64,000 nt of DNA from Mumia sp. Pv4-285 (GTDB lineage Bacteria > Actinomycetota > Actinomycetes > Propionibacteriales > Nocardioidaceae). This document shows positions 8,788 to 19,347 of the stretch, one piece after another (position 1 is the stretch's first letter; the number at the start of each line of letters is the position of its first letter). Location: the NCBI RefSeq assembly GCF_041320275.1, contig NZ_CP162023.1:3844001-3908000 (forward strand). Reading direction: 5' to 3'. The notes beneath the pieces were generated by a model. That model did not search any database and was not told the DNA's origin. It was given only the letters and a program-made list of their open reading frames with translations. A program made the position numbers and the translations under genes.

Positions 8788-9155
8788 CAGATCTCCTCTC
8801 CGGTGCGCGTAGCGATGCGCACGCTGCGGTGCGCGCTGTAGGTCGAGCCGTCGGCGCGCTTCTTGGTGACCTCGTCACGACGGAAGGCGATGCGGGTGGT
8901 GACCTTCTTGCCGTCGACCTCCACCAGGAGCGCCACGTTCGAGACGTGGATCGGTGCCTCCTTGGTGATGATCGAGCTGGTCGTGCCCGGCTGCAGCGCC
9001 TTCTGGTGGCGCTTGATGCGGTTCACGCCCTCGACGATCACGCGGTCGGCCTCGGGGAGCACGGCGATGACCTTGCCCTCGACGCCGCGGTCCTTGCCGG
9101 ACAGCACGCGGACGTGGTCGCCCTTCTTGATGTTCAGGCTCTTCTGGACAGTCAT
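8787..9155 (-). CDS. rplX: 50S ribosomal protein L24 (uL24)
   Basis: A 122-residue L24, an early assembly initiator of the 50S subunit near the exit tunnel. The KOW motif [20 protein letters not shown] is at residues 9-28, followed by [11 protein letters not shown]. The ATG at 9153-9155 overlaps the rplN stop by one base (TGATG). Long in-frame sequence further upstream is spurious, since it runs through rplN. Confidence 0.97.
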   Translation of the reverse strand: MTVQKSLNIKKGDHVRVLSGKDRGVEGKVIAVLPEADRVIVEGVNRIKRHQKALQPGTTSSIITKEAPIHVSNVALLVEVDGKKVTTRIAFRRDEVTKKRADGSTYSAHRSVRIATRTGEEI

Positions 9156-9523
9156 CACAGCACCTCCGGGGCGAGCGAGATGATGCGCATGAAGCGCTTG
9201 TCGCGCAGCTCGCGGCCCACGGGGCCGAAGATGCGGGTGCCACGGGGCTCGCCATCGCTCTTCAGGATGACTGCGGCGTTCTCGTCGAACCGGATGTAGG
9301 AGCCGTCGGGACGACGGCGCTCCTTCGCGGTGCGGACGACGACAGCCTTGACGACGTCGCCCTTCTTGACGTTCCCGCCCGGGATCGCGTCCTTGACGGT
9401 GGCGACGATGGTGTCGCCGATCCCTGCGTATCGACGACCGGAACCGCCGAGCACGCGGATGCACAAGATTTCCTTGGCACCGGTGTTGTCGGCGACCTTG
9501 AGTCGCGACTCCTGCTGGATCAT
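9155..9523 (-). CDS. rplN: 50S ribosomal protein L14 (uL14)
   Basis: A 122-residue L14 that binds 23S rRNA and forms an intersubunit bridge. It starts [20 protein letters not shown] and includes [20 protein letters not shown]. The ATG is preceded by AGGAGAG. The 66-base gap to rpsQ holds a small hairpin. Confidence 0.98.
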   Translation of the reverse strand: MIQQESRLKVADNTGAKEILCIRVLGGSGRRYAGIGDTIVATVKDAIPGGNVKKGDVVKAVVVRTAKERRRPDGSYIRFDENAAVILKSDGEPRGTRIFGPVGRELRDKRFMRIISLAPEVL

Positions 9524-9550
9524 CGGTTCTCTCCTGTTGTCTCGCTGGTT

Positions 9551-9569
9551 CTCACGGTTTCGCCGTGAG
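9551..9569 (-). other. Small hairpin between rpsQ and rplN
   Basis: A perfect 7-bp stem CTCACGG/CCGTGAG with a 5-base loop lies in the gap between rpsQ and rplN. It is one of several GC-rich hairpins in the longer intercistronic gaps of this block. No function can be assigned. Confidence 0.35.
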
Positions 9570-9589
9570 CCTGGCGGAACGAGTGGTGG

Positions 9590-9865
9590 TTACTTGGCCT
9601 TCTCGAGGATCTCGACGAGACGCCAACGCTTGGTCGCCGACAGCGGTCGGGTCTCCGCGATGAGCACGCGGTCTCCGATGCCGGCCTCGTTGGCCTCGTC
9701 GTGCGCCTTCAGCTTGCTCGTACGGCGCATGACCTTGCCGTAGAGAGCGTGCTTGACGTGGTCCTCGACGCTCACGACGACGGTCTTGTCCATCTTGTCG
9801 CTGACGACGAGGCCCTCACGCACCTTGCGGCGGTTGCGCTCGCCTGCTGCGGTGTTGTTGCTCAT
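9590..9865 (-). CDS. rpsQ: 30S ribosomal protein S17 (uS17)
   Basis: A 91-residue S17 with an OB fold that binds 16S rRNA in the 30S body. The core [20 protein letters not shown] and [18 protein letters not shown] are typical. Its start overlaps the rpmC stop by 4 bases, so it is translationally coupled. Confidence 0.98.
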   Translation of the reverse strand: MSNNTAAGERNRRKVREGLVVSDKMDKTVVVSVEDHVKHALYGKVMRRTSKLKAHDEANEAGIGDRVLIAETRPLSATKRWRLVEILEKAK

Positions 9866-10086
9866 GCCTCTTCACTTTCGATGATGCCGAGCTCGCGCTC
9901 GCGGACGACGGTGTAGATGCGCGCGATGTCCTTGCGCACCGTACGCAGCCGAGCGTTGTTCTCGAGCTGGCCGGTCGCGGCCTGGAAGCGAAGGTTGAAC
10001 AGCTCTTCCTTGGCCTCACCGAGCTTGGCGGCCAGATCCTCGGCGCTCAGGGAGCGGAGGTCGGCAGCGGTAGTGGCGTTCGCCAT
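9862..10086 (-). CDS. rpmC: 50S ribosomal protein L29 (uL29)
   Basis: A 74-residue coiled-coil L29 at the exit tunnel rim, part of the docking site for trigger factor and SRP. It contains [20 protein letters not shown] and the conserved [14 protein letters not shown]. It overlaps rplP by one base and rpsQ by four. Confidence 0.97.
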   Translation of the reverse strand: MANATTAADLRSLSAEDLAAKLGEAKEELFNLRFQAATGQLENNARLRTVRKDIARIYTVVRERELGIIESEEA

Positions 10087-10505
10087 CAGAGTTCACCTGC
10101 CTCGCGGGACACGATCTTGCACTTCATCGGGAGCTTGTGGATCGCACGCCGCAGCGCTTCACGCGCCACCGGCTCCGGCACGCCCGAGAGCTCGAACATG
10201 ACGCGGCCGGGCTTGACGTTGGCGATCCACCACTCCGGGGAACCCTTGCCGGAACCCATGCGGGTCTCGGCCGGCTTCTTGGTCAGCGGGCGGTCGGGGT
10301 AGATGTTGATCCACACCTTGCCGCCTCGCTTGATGTGGCGGGTCATGGCGATACGAGCGGACTCGATCTGCCGGTTGGTCACGTAGTGACCCTCGACCGC
10401 CTGGATGCCGAAGTCACCGAACGCCAGCGACGTGCCGCCCTTGGCGGCGCCACGACGCTTGGGGTGGTGCTGCTTGCGGTGCTTGACCCTGCGCGGGATC
10501 AGCAT
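10086..10505 (-). CDS. rplP: 50S ribosomal protein L16 (uL16)
   Basis: A 139-residue L16 near the peptidyl-transferase centre and A-site tRNA. It starts [19 protein letters not shown] and contains [20 protein letters not shown] and [18 protein letters not shown], all diagnostic. The ATG at 10503-10505 is chosen on family grounds; the frame stays open upstream through rpsC. Confidence 0.98.
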   Translation of the reverse strand: MLIPRRVKHRKQHHPKRRGAAKGGTSLAFGDFGIQAVEGHYVTNRQIESARIAMTRHIKRGGKVWINIYPDRPLTKKPAETRMGSGKGSPEWWIANVKPGRVMFELSGVPEPVAREALRRAIHKLPMKCKIVSREAGEL

Positions 10506-10509
10506 GGTT

Positions 10510-11346
10510 TCAGCTCTCCGTTCCGTTCGCTGCGTCCGCCGGAGCGGCAGCAGCCTCACTGCTGGCGGGAGCTGCCTCGGCGGCCTGCTCCTGCTGACGT
10601 GCGGGACGCTCGCCGCGCTGGCCGTCGCGCGCCGGACGGCGTGCGCCGCCACGACCCGGACGCTGGCGCCCACCGGGGGCGGCTGCGCGGGCGGCGGCCT
10701 GAGCCTCACGCTCGGCACGGGTGCCGGCGACCTCGCCCTTGTAGATCCAGACCTTCACGCCGATGCGGCCGAACGTCGTCTTGGCCTCGTAGAAGCCGTA
10801 GTCGACGTCAGCGCGGAGCGTGTGCAGGGGCACGCGGCCCTCGCGGTAGAACTCCGAGCGCGACATCTCGGCGCCGCCGAGACGGCCGGAGCACTGGATG
10901 CGGACACCCTTGGCGCCGGCGCGCATCGTGGTCTGCAGAGCCTTGCGCATGGCGCGACGGAACTGCACGCGACCTGCGAGCTGCTCGGCGACTCCCTGAG
11001 CGACGAGCTGCGCGTCGACCTCGGGGTTCTTGACCTCGAGGATGTTCAGCTGGATCTGCTTGCCGGTCAGCTTCTCGAGGTCGCCGCGGATGCGGTCGGC
11101 CTCGGCGCCACGGCGACCGATGACGATGCCCGGACGTGCCGTGTGGATGTCCACACGGACGCGGTCACGGGTGCGCTCGATCTCGACGCGGCTGATGCCG
11201 GCGCGATCCATGCCCTTGGTGAGCAGGCTACGGATCTTGATGTCCTCGCCGACGTAGCTCTTGTAGAGCTTGTCGGCGTACCAGCGGCTCTTGTGATCGG
11301 TGGAGATACCGAGACGGAAGCCGTGCGGGTTGATCTTCTGTCCCAC
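10510..11346 (-). CDS. rpsC: 30S ribosomal protein S3 (uS3)
   Basis: A 278-residue S3 at the mRNA entry site. The N-terminal part [15 protein letters not shown], the KH domain (GXXG loop in [15 protein letters not shown], near residues 75-95) and the C-terminal domain ([17 protein letters not shown]) are in order. After about residue 215 comes a low-complexity Ala/Arg/Glu tail of about 60 residues, a usual actinobacterial extension. It ends 4 bases before rplP. Confidence 0.98.
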   Translation of the reverse strand: MGQKINPHGFRLGISTDHKSRWYADKLYKSYVGEDIKIRSLLTKGMDRAGISRVEIERTRDRVRVDIHTARPGIVIGRRGAEADRIRGDLEKLTGKQIQLNILEVKNPEVDAQLVAQGVAEQLAGRVQFRRAMRKALQTTMRAGAKGVRIQCSGRLGGAEMSRSEFYREGRVPLHTLRADVDYGFYEAKTTFGRIGVKVWIYKGEVAGTRAEREAQAAARAAAPGGRQRPGRGGARRPARDGQRGERPARQQEQAAEAAPASSEAAAAPADAANGTES

Positions 11347-11792
11347 TAGCGGTTCCCACCCTTCTTGTTGGCCTTGCGTGTGCGAGTCTGCGTCACGGCG
11401 TCACGCGGCTGCACGACGACGGTGATGTGGCTGGTGCGCTTCAGGATGCGGTTGGCCGCACCACGAGCGCGGGGGCGCCAACGCTTCATCGTCGGACCCT
11501 CGTCGACCGTGGCGGCCGAGATGATCAGCGACGACCGGTCGAGACCCTCAGTGGTCTCGGCGTTCGCGGCGGCGCTCGCCACCAGCTTGTAGACGTTCTC
11601 GGCTGCAGCTTGCGGTGCGAACCGCAGCAACGGCAGTGCCTCGTCCACGTGCATGCCGCGGACCATGTCGACGACCCGGCGCGCCTTCTGCGGCGTGACG
11701 CGGACGAAGCGTGCGACCGCGAAAGCGCCGGGCTCGTCGCCGAGCAGGCTCTCACGTCGGGCGCTGACGCCCTTACGCTCCAATGTGCTCAT
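11346..11792 (-). CDS. rplV: 50S ribosomal protein L22 (uL22)
   Basis: A 148-residue L22 whose beta-hairpin lines the nascent-peptide tunnel. It contains [20 protein letters not shown] and, near the tunnel tip, [20 protein letters not shown]. The ATG at 11790-11792 begins [16 protein letters not shown]. The hairpin region, where changes confer macrolide resistance in other bacteria, looks normal. It overlaps rpsC by one base. Confidence 0.97.
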   Translation of the reverse strand: MSTLERKGVSARRESLLGDEPGAFAVARFVRVTPQKARRVVDMVRGMHVDEALPLLRFAPQAAAENVYKLVASAAANAETTEGLDRSSLIISAATVDEGPTMKRWRPRARGAANRILKRTSHITVVVQPRDAVTQTRTRKANKKGGNR

Positions 11793-11821
11793 CTGAACTC
11801 TTCCCTTGGTTGTCGCCCGCG

Positions 11822-12103
11822 TCAGCGGCGGCGGCTCTTTCGGTCGTCCTTGACGTGTCCGCGGAAGGTACGCGTCGGCGCGAACTCGCCGAGCTTGTGC
11901 CCGACCATCGCGTCGGTCACGAAGACCGGGACGTGCTTGCGTCCGTCGTGCACCGCGATGGTGTGACCGATGAACGAGGGGAGGATCATCGAGCGGCGCG
12001 ACCACGTCTTGATGACGGAGTGCGTGCCGGCCTCGTTCTGAGTCTCGACCTTCTTCATCAGGTGGTCGTCGACGAACGGCCCCTTCTTCAAACTGCGTGG
12101 CAT
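11822..12103 (-). CDS. rpsS: 30S ribosomal protein S19 (uS19)
   Basis: A 93-residue S19 of the 30S head. It begins [19 protein letters not shown] and contains the signature [20 protein letters not shown] and [16 protein letters not shown]. It lies between rplB and rplV with gaps of 13 and 29 bases. Confidence 0.98.
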   Translation of the reverse strand: MPRSLKKGPFVDDHLMKKVETQNEAGTHSVIKTWSRRSMILPSFIGHTIAVHDGRKHVPVFVTDAMVGHKLGEFAPTRTFRGHVKDDRKSRRR

Positions 12104-12116
12104 GTCAGGTTCTTCC

Positions 12117-12947
<831 letters not shown>

Positions 12948-12966
12948 AGGTGCTCAGTCCTCGTTC

Positions 12967-13272
12967 TCAGGCGCCCGGCGCAGCGAAGATGTCGATGCTC
13001 TGGCCGGGGGCGACGCTCACGATCGCCCGCTTGACGTCGGCACGCTTGCCGAGGCCGTTGCGGGTACGACGCGTCTTGCCCTTGCGGTTCTGGGTGTTCA
13101 CCGCGGTGACCGTGACGCCGAAGACCTTCTCCACGGCGATCTTGATCTCGGTCTTGTTCGCGTCGGGCCGGACGAGGAACGTGTACTTGTTCTCGTCGAG
13201 CAGGCCGTAGCTCTTCTCGCTGACGACCGGCGCGAGCAGGATGTCGCGGGGATCCTTCTGCAGCGTGCTCAC
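12967..13272 (-). CDS. rplW: 50S ribosomal protein L23 (uL23)
   Basis: A 101-residue L23 at the tunnel exit, the main docking point for trigger factor and SRP. It contains [20 protein letters not shown] and [19 protein letters not shown]. Its start overlaps the rplD stop by 4 bases. Confidence 0.98.
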   Translation of the reverse strand: MSTLQKDPRDILLAPVVSEKSYGLLDENKYTFLVRPDANKTEIKIAVEKVFGVTVTAVNTQNRKGKTRRTRNGLGKRADVKRAIVSVAPGQSIDIFAAPGA

Positions 13273-13928
13273 TTGTCACCGTCCTTCGCGGTAGCGGCCT
13301 CGCTCAGCTTGACCGTCTCGGCGTCACCGCTGGAGCGGAGCGCGACGAAGGCGTCGAACGCGGCCTTGGTGAAGACCACGTCGTCGCTGAGCAGGACGTC
13401 GTACGTGTTGAGCTGCGCCAGCTCGATCAGGTGGGTGCCGGCGACGTTGCGCAGGCTCCTCACGGTGACCTCGTCTGTGGACTCCACGACGACGAGGACA
13501 CGCGGACGTGCCGTGATGTCGCGGAGCGCAGCGATCGCTGCCCTGGTCGACGGCGTCTCGCCGGTGACGAGGGACTCGACCACGTGCAGACGACCGTTGC
13601 GGGCCCGGTCGGTGAGGGCGCCACGGAGCGCGGCGGCCTTCATCTTCTTGGGGGTGCGCTGGTCGTAGCTGCGCGGGGTCGGGCCGTGCACCACGCCACC
13701 ACCGGTGAACTGGGGTGCGCGGATCGAGCCCTGGCGTGCACGGCCGGTGCCCTTCTGGCGGTACGGCTTGCGGCCGCCGCCGGCGACCTCGCCGCGGGAC
13801 TTGGTGTCGTGGGTGCCCTGGCGCGCGGCGGCGAGCTGGGCGACGACCACCTGGTGGATCAGGGGGATGTTGACCTGGACGTCGAAGATGTCCTTGGGCA
13901 GGTCGACGTCGATGACGGTGGCGGTCAC
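13269..13928 (-). CDS. rplD: 50S ribosomal protein L4 (uL4)
   Basis: A 219-residue L4. The tunnel-lining loop ([20 protein letters not shown], near residues 60-80) and the C-terminal globular domain are typical. In Escherichia coli L4 represses the S10 operon by acting on the rpsJ leader; the long leader here (14907-15166) makes that possible but unproved. It overlaps rplC and rplW by 4 bases each. Confidence 0.98.
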   Translation of the reverse strand: MTATVIDVDLPKDIFDVQVNIPLIHQVVVAQLAAARQGTHDTKSRGEVAGGGRKPYRQKGTGRARQGSIRAPQFTGGGVVHGPTPRSYDQRTPKKMKAAALRGALTDRARNGRLHVVESLVTGETPSTRAAIAALRDITARPRVLVVVESTDEVTVRSLRNVAGTHLIELAQLNTYDVLLSDDVVFTKAAFDAFVALRSSGDAETVKLSEAATAKDGDK

Positions 13929-14584
13929 TTCACGGCTCCCTTCTTGGCGCCGGTGCGGATCATGACGATGCCGCCCTTGGGGCCGGGAACCGCACCCTTG
14001 ATGAGGATGAGGCCCTTCTCGGCGTCGACGGCGTGAACCGTGAGGCTCTGCGCCGTGACGCGGTCGGTGCCCATGTGGCCTGCCATGCGGAGGCCCTTGA
14101 ACACGCGGCCCGGAGTGGCGCAGCCGCCGATCGAACCCGGCTTGCGGTGGTTGCGGTGCGCGCCGTGGGAGGCTCCGACGCCATGGAAGCCGTGACGCTT
14201 CATGACTCCGGCGAAGCCCTTGCCCTTGCTCGTGCCCGTCACGTCGACGAAGTCGCCGGCCGAGAAGACCTCGGGGCTGACGGCCTGGCCGAGCTCGTAG
14301 TCGGCGATCGCCTCGGTGCGGATCTCCGCGAGGTGGCGGCGCGGGGTGACGCTGGCCTTGTCGAAGTGACCGGCCTGCGGCTTGTTGACCTTGCGCGGGT
14401 CGATCTCGCCGAAACCGATCTGGACGGCCGTGTAGCCGTCGGTCTCAGCGGTCCGGATCTGCGTGACGACGTTGGTGTCGGCAGCGATCACGGTGACCGG
14501 AACCACGCGGTTGTTCTCGTCCCACGTCTGGGTCATGCCGAGCTTGCGCCCGAGCAGCCCGACGGGTGCCTTCTGGTTGCTCAT
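13925..14584 (-). CDS. rplC: 50S ribosomal protein L3 (uL3)
   Basis: A 219-residue L3, an early assembly protein whose long loop reaches the peptidyl-transferase centre. It starts [20 protein letters not shown] and contains [19 protein letters not shown] and [19 protein letters not shown]. The ATG at 14582-14584 matches the family start. It follows rpsJ by 13 bases. Confidence 0.98.
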   Translation of the reverse strand: MSNQKAPVGLLGRKLGMTQTWDENNRVVPVTVIAADTNVVTQIRTAETDGYTAVQIGFGEIDPRKVNKPQAGHFDKASVTPRRHLAEIRTEAIADYELGQAVSPEVFSAGDFVDVTGTSKGKGFAGVMKRHGFHGVGASHGAHRNHRKPGSIGGCATPGRVFKGLRMAGHMGTDRVTAQSLTVHAVDAEKGLILIKGAVPGPKGGIVMIRTGAKKGAVK

Positions 14585-14597
14585 CAGCGATCGTTCC

Positions 14598-14906
14598 TCA
14601 GAGCTTGATCTCGATGTCGACGCCTGCGGGGAGGTCGAGGCGCATGAGCGAATCGACGGTCTTCGGCGTGGGGTCGATGATGTCGATGAGGCGCTTGTGG
14701 GTGCGCATCTCGAAGTGTTCGCGGCTGTCCTTGTACTTGTGCGGCGAACGAATGACGCAGTAGACGTTCTTCTCCGTCGGCAGAGGCACCGGGCCAGCGA
14801 CCGTGGCGCCCGTACGCGTGACGGTGTCGACGATCTTGCGCGCCGAGGTGTCAATCACCTCGTGGTCATAGGCCTTGAGCCTGATGCGGATCTTCTGTCC
14901 CGCCAT
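14598..14906 (-). CDS. rpsJ: 30S ribosomal protein S10 (uS10, NusE)
   Basis: A 102-residue S10, first gene of the S10 block, also NusE in antitermination with NusB and a link to NusG in transcription-translation coupling. It starts [19 protein letters not shown] and contains the signature [14 protein letters not shown]. The ATG at 14904-14906 is behind GAAGGA at somewhat long spacing. It is preceded by a leader of about 260 bases and a clear promoter. Confidence 0.98.
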   Translation of the reverse strand: MAGQKIRIRLKAYDHEVIDTSARKIVDTVTRTGATVAGPVPLPTEKNVYCVIRSPHKYKDSREHFEMRTHKRLIDIIDPTPKTVDSLMRLDLPAGVDIEIKL

Positions 14907-15201
14907 GCTCTCGCTTCGTCCTTCTCTTCGTACTGCCTCGGTCTCTCTACCTCGGGGTTTCGAGGAAGAGCATTGCTCCCCCTCCGACCCCCGAGGTCGG
15001 GCGTGTCGCAGGCACGTCGCGCGCGCGAGTTCGTCACACCTCTGGAGTTTGATGGTTGGGCCCGAGACTGCCGCCCATCCCTTGCCGGGATGTGCCTGCC
15101 CTTCCTCGAGCCAGGCGCCCCACCGCCGATCTCCGCGAGGAGAACGGCAGGCAGCGCCGAAGCAACTTTCCAAGTCTGACAGACGCCACCCGTAATGCCA
15201 A
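14907..15201 (-). promoter_or_regulatory. S10-operon promoter and long structured leader
   Basis: On the minus strand, -35 TTGGCA (15196-15201) and -10 CAGACT (15173-15178) are separated by exactly 17 bases, predicting a start near 15166. The -10 lies within the small dyad GTCTGTCAGAC. The leader of about 260 bases holds hairpins, including CATCCC-GGCAA-GGGATG and CCTCG-AAACCC-CGAGG, the latter close to rpsJ. This explains the gene-free stretch 14907-15322 between rpsJ and the divergent deaminase gene. Leader-based control, as by L4 in enterics, is possible but not shown. Confidence 0.6.
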
Positions 15202-15322
15202 ATCGGGGGGCGAGACCTGCCTCACCTGGGCGTTTCCCACCGTATCCAGGCAGCCCAAACGACACGAAGCGAGCACGTGACCCGCCGTGGGGGCACGCTG
15301 GGACCTGGTGAAAGGAGCCACG

Positions 15323-15820
15323 ATGGACGACCGCGAGCCCGAACCCGCCGCAGGCAGCCCGGCCTCGCTCCTCGAGCGAGCCGTGGCGCTCGCGACGGCC
15401 AACGTCGGTGCCGGTGGAGGTCCGTTCGGCGCGCTCGTCGTGGTCGACGGTGTCGTGGTCGCCGAGGGCGTCAACCTGGTCACCGCCACCCACGACCCGA
15501 CCGCGCACGCCGAGATGGTCGCGATCCGGCGGGCGTGCGCAGAGCTCGGCGCCTTCTCGCTCGACGGCGCCGTCCTGTACTGCTCGTGCGAGCCGTGCCC
15601 GATGTGCCTGGCCGCCTCGATGTGGGCCCGGCTCGACGCCGTGTACTACGCCGCCGACCGCCACGACGCCGCACGGGGCGGGTTCGACGACCGGGTGTTC
15701 TACGACCGGTTCGCGTCGCCGCGGGAGTCGTGGCCGCAACCGGTCCGCGCGATCCCGCTGCTGTCTCGTACGGCGCCGTTCGACGCGTGGCACGACCACG
15801 GCGCGCGCGTCGAGTACTGA
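15323..15820 (+). CDS. Nucleoside/guanine-type deaminase of the cytidine deaminase superfamily
   Basis: A 165-residue zinc deaminase. The catalytic HAE motif (H62, E64 in TAHAEMVAIRRA) and the PCxxC zinc motif (C92, C95 in CEPCPMCLA) are intact. Length and the PFGALVVVDG start of the core resemble bacterial guanine deaminase (guanine to xanthine) more than tRNA-specific TadA. It stands 9 bases before a xanthine dehydrogenase subunit gene, which supports a role in guanine breakdown. ATG at 15323 has AAAGGAG upstream. The exact substrate is inferred from family and neighbours. Confidence 0.85.
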   Translation: MDDREPEPAAGSPASLLERAVALATANVGAGGGPFGALVVVDGVVVAEGVNLVTATHDPTAHAEMVAIRRACAELGAFSLDGAVLYCSCEPCPMCLAASMWARLDAVYYAADRHDAARGGFDDRVFYDRFASPRESWPQPVRAIPLLSRTAPFDAWHDHGARVEY

Positions 15821-15829
15821 GGATCGGGC

Positions 15830-16723
15830 ATGGATCTCGTCGACGTCCAGGCACTCACCGTCCCGTCGGACCGTCGCGAGCTCGCGGACTGGCGGCCCGG
15901 CGACGTCGTCCTCGCCGGCGGCACGTACCTCTTCTCCGCGCCCCAGCCCCGGGTACGCCGGCTGGTCGACGTCACCGGGCTCGATTGGGCGCCGCTGGAG
16001 ATCGACGGCGACGGGCTGGTGATCGGGGCGACGTGCACCCTCGCGACGCTCGCGGCCGCCGCCGGTGACACCGCCCCGTTGCTGCGCGGCGGCGGACGTC
16101 GCGCGCTGGCGACCCAGGGCTTTCCGGGCGATTGGACGTTCGGTCCGGTCGTGCGGCAGTCCGTCGACGCCCTTGTCGCCTCGTTCAAGGTCTGGCACCA
16201 GGCGACGGTCGGGGGCAACGTCTGCCTCGGCCTTCCCGCAGGCGCGATGACGTCGCTGCTGAGCGGGCTCGGCGCCACCGCGACCGTCTGGGCCCCCGAC
16301 CTCTCGACCCGCGAGGTGCCTGTCGCCGAGCTGGTCACCGGTGACGGCACGACGCTCCTCTCCCCCGGTGACGTCGTGCGCTCGTTCCGCCTCGCGACCG
16401 ACGTCCTGACGGCACCGGTCGCGTTCGCCCGGACCTCGCTGTCGACCCACGGGAGGTCGGCGGCCGTCGTCGTCGCGCGACCGACCGTCGACCCGGCCAC
16501 CGGCGCGGACGTCGCCCTCGTCACGGTCACGGCAGCCACCCCGCGCCCGTACGCTCTCGTGCTCCCCGCGCCCGTCTCGACGGCGGACTGGCACACCGCG
16601 CTCGACGCCACCGTCTCCGCGTCGAGCTGGCTCCACGACGTGCACGGCGCCGCCGACTGGCGGCGCGCGCAGACCCACCGGCTCGGGCTCGAGGCTCTGG
16701 CCGTGATCGGTGCACGGCGATGA
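15830..16723 (+). CDS. Xanthine dehydrogenase-family FAD-binding subunit
   Basis: A 297-residue protein of the CO dehydrogenase/xanthine dehydrogenase FAD-subunit family. The FAD pyrophosphate loop AGGTYLF is near residues 29-35. A second FAD-binding segment, ATVGGNVCLGLPAGAM, is near residue 125. It would pass electrons from the Fe-S clusters of the next gene product to NAD+ or another acceptor. Its stop overlaps the next start by 4 bases (ATGA), so the two subunits are coupled. Confidence 0.88.
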   Translation: MDLVDVQALTVPSDRRELADWRPGDVVLAGGTYLFSAPQPRVRRLVDVTGLDWAPLEIDGDGLVIGATCTLATLAAAAGDTAPLLRGGGRRALATQGFPGDWTFGPVVRQSVDALVASFKVWHQATVGGNVCLGLPAGAMTSLLSGLGATATVWAPDLSTREVPVAELVTGDGTTLLSPGDVVRSFRLATDVLTAPVAFARTSLSTHGRSAAVVVARPTVDPATGADVALVTVTAATPRPYALVLPAPVSTADWHTALDATVSASSWLHDVHGAADWRRAQTHRLGLEALAVIGARR

Positions 16724-19338
16724 GCGCCACGGTGAACGGGGTCCAGACCACCACGGCGCCTCGTCCCGGCCAGTGTCTGCGCACCTACCTCCGTGAGGCG
16801 GGCGCGTTCGACGTCCGCACGGGCTGCGACTCCGGGGACTGCGGCGCGTGCACCGTCCTGCTCGACGGGGCTCCGGTGCACTCGTGCCTCGTCTCCGCCG
16901 TGCGTGCTCAGGGCCGGGACGTCGTGACCGCTGCCGGGCTCTCACCGGGCGAGGAGACGTCGGACGCCGCCCGGCGCTTCCGTGACGCGCAGGGCTTCCA
17001 GTGCGGGTACTGCACCTCGGGCATGGTCGTCACGGCCAGCTGCCTCGGCCACGACGACACCGAGGACGTCGACCGGCTCCTGAAGGGGAATCTCTGCCGG
17101 TGCACCGGCTACCGCGCCGTCCGGGACGCGGTGACGGGCAGGCAGAACGTCGAGACCGACGGGGTCGCCGCACCGCTCGGGCGCAGCCTGGCCGCGCCCG
17201 CCGGAGCCGCGATCGTCCGAGGACGGCAGCGCTTCACGCTCGACGAGTCCCCCGCCGGCACTCTGCACGCCGCGGTCGTCCGGTCGCCGCACGCCCACGC
17301 CCGCGTCGTACGGGTCGAGACCTCCGAGGCCCGTGCGGCACCCGGCGTCGTCGCGGTCCTGACGGCGGACGACGTGCCCGACACGCTCTTCTCGACGGCA
17401 CGCCACCACTCCCGCGACGACGACCCCCGCGACACCCGGGTCATCGACCGCGTCGTGCGGTTCGTCGGGCAGCGAGTAGCCCTGGTGGTGGCCGAGACCG
17501 CCCAGCAGGCGCACCAGGCGCTCGCACTGGTCCGCGTGACGTACGAGCTGCTCCCGCCCGTCGTCGGCCCCGACGCCGCGCGCGCTCCAGGAGCTCCGCT
17601 CCTGCACGGGGACAAGGGCCCCGAGTCGGGCATCGCAGACCCGGCCCGCAACGTCGCCGCGCGGATCGACGCCGAGATCGGCTCGGTGGAGGCGGGGCTC
17701 GCCGCAGCCGCGCACACCTCCGACGCGGAGTTCACGACCGCCCGGGTCCAGGCGACCCACCTGGAGATGCACGGCGCGGTCGGCTGGCTCGACGCCGAGG
17801 GCCGGCTCGTGATCAGGACGAGCAGCCAGGTCCCCTACCTCGTGCGCGACGAGCTGGCTCTGGTGCTCGATCTGCCCCGCGACCGTGTCGAGGTGCTCAC
17901 GAACCGCGTCGGCGGCGGCTTCGGCGCGAAGCAGGAGATGCTCGTCGAGGACCTCGTGGGGGTCGCCGTGCTGAAGACGGGACGCCCCGTGCAGCTGGAG
18001 ACCACCCGGACGGAACAGCTGACGGCCTCGACCGTCCGGCACCCGATGCGCATCCGCGTCCGTGCCGGCGTCGACGCCGAGGGCGCCCTCACCGCACTGG
18101 ACGTCGAGGTCCTCGCCGACACCGGCGCGTACGGCAACCACGCGCCGGGGGTCCTCTTCCACGGGTGCAACGAGTCCGTCGCGGTCTACCGCTGCCCCAA
18201 CAAGCGCGTGCGCGGCGAGGCCGTCTACACGAACACCGTCCCGTCCGGAGCGTTCCGCGGGTACGGGCTCGGGCAGCTGGTCTTCGCGATCGAGCAGACG
18301 CTCGACGAGCTCGCGCGGTCGGCCGGGATCGACCCGTACGACCTGCGGGCGCGCAACGTCGTGGTGCCTGGCGACCCGATGGTCGCCTACTCGACGGACC
18401 CGCACGACGTGGAGTACGGCAGCCACGGCGCGCTCGAGTGCCTGGCGCTGGCGCGTGAGGCCGTCGAGCGGGATGTCGCTCCGGTGCCCGATGGCCCGCA
18501 TTGGCGGTACGGCACCGGCATGGCGCTCGCGATGATCGACACGATCCCGCCCCGCGGTCACCACGCCGCGGCGGAGGTGCACGCCCTCGCCGACGGGAGG
18601 TTCGAGGCCACCGTCGGCTCGGCGGAGTTCGGCAACGGCTCGGCGACGGCACACGTGCAGCTGGTCGCTCACGCCCTCGGCACGACCACCGACCGCGTCC
18701 GCCTCGTCTCGGGGACCACCGGCGCCGTCTCCCACGACACCGGCGCGTTCGGGTCGACCGGCCTGGTCGTCGCCGGTACGGCGCTCGCCGCGGCGGCCGA
18801 GGACCTCGCGCGCCGCATCCGCGATGCCGAGGCCGCGGGCGAGGAGACGGCCGGGCTGGTCGGCACGGGCAACGCGTTCGGGTCGCCCCGCTCGATCGCC
18901 TTCAATGTGCACGCGTTCGCCGTCGCGGTCGACGTCGACTCCGGTGAGGTCCGGATCCTCCGCTCGGTCCAGGCCGCCGACGCGGGCGCCGTCGTCAATC
19001 CCGAGCAGTGCCGGGGCCAGGTCGAGGGAGGCGTCGCCCAGGGCATCGGGACGGCGTTGTTCGAGCAGGTCGTCGTCGATGACCGTGGCGTGGTCCGGAC
19101 CCCGGTGCTCCGCACGTACCACGTGCCGCAGATCGCGGACGTCCCGCCGACCGAGGTCCTGTTCGCCGCGACCTCGGACCGGCTCGGGCCGTACGGCGCG
19201 AAGTCGATGAGCGAGTCCCCCTACAACCCGGTCGCCGCCGCGCTCGCCAACGCCGTGCGCGACGCGATCGGCGTCCGTATGACCGATCTGCCGATGACGC
19301 GCGACCGGGTGTGGCGCGCCGCGCAGGCGCGCCGATGA
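16720..19338 (+). CDS. Xanthine dehydrogenase/aldehyde oxidoreductase: fused [2Fe-2S] and molybdopterin subunit
   Basis: An 872-residue molybdenum hydroxylase. Residues 1-140 hold two [2Fe-2S] clusters (C36, C41, C44, C56; C95, C98, C126, C128). The molybdopterin domain follows, with GGGFGAKQEM and GAFRGYGLGQ. Near the C-terminus is KSMSESPYNPV, where the catalytic glutamate normally lies. There is no FAD domain, so the architecture resembles the Fe-S/Mo aldehyde oxidoreductase type, but a FAD subunit gene precedes it. With the deaminase it probably makes uric acid from guanine. Aldehyde oxidation is the main alternative. No molybdenum-cofactor genes are nearby. Confidence 0.88.
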   Translation: MSATVNGVQTTTAPRPGQCLRTYLREAGAFDVRTGCDSGDCGACTVLLDGAPVHSCLVSAVRAQGRDVVTAAGLSPGEETSDAARRFRDAQGFQCGYCTSGMVVTASCLGHDDTEDVDRLLKGNLCRCTGYRAVRDAVTGRQNVETDGVAAPLGRSLAAPAGAAIVRGRQRFTLDESPAGTLHAAVVRSPHAHARVVRVETSEARAAPGVVAVLTADDVPDTLFSTARHHSRDDDPRDTRVIDRVVRFVGQRVALVVAETAQQAHQALALVRVTYELLPPVVGPDAARAPGAPLLHGDKGPESGIADPARNVAARIDAEIGSVEAGLAAAAHTSDAEFTTARVQATHLEMHGAVGWLDAEGRLVIRTSSQVPYLVRDELALVLDLPRDRVEVLTNRVGGGFGAKQEMLVEDLVGVAVLKTGRPVQLETTRTEQLTASTVRHPMRIRVRAGVDAEGALTALDVEVLADTGAYGNHAPGVLFHGCNESVAVYRCPNKRVRGEAVYTNTVPSGAFRGYGLGQLVFAIEQTLDELARSAGIDPYDLRARNVVVPGDPMVAYSTDPHDVEYGSHGALECLALAREAVERDVAPVPDGPHWRYGTGMALAMIDTIPPRGHHAAAEVHALADGRFEATVGSAEFGNGSATAHVQLVAHALGTTTDRVRLVSGTTGAVSHDTGAFGSTGLVVAGTALAAAAEDLARRIRDAEAAGEETAGLVGTGNAFGSPRSIAFNVHAFAVAVDVDSGEVRILRSVQAADAGAVVNPEQCRGQVEGGVAQGIGTALFEQVVVDDRGVVRTPVLRTYHVPQIADVPPTEVLFAATSDRLGPYGAKSMSESPYNPVAAALANAVRDAIGVRMTDLPMTRDRVWRAAQARR

Positions 19339-19347
19339 CGGTCGACC

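Noticed and set aside
16942-19122. A 726-codon minus-strand open frame within the xanthine dehydrogenase gene
   Set aside because: Antisense shadow; the plus-strand frame has all cofactor motifs.
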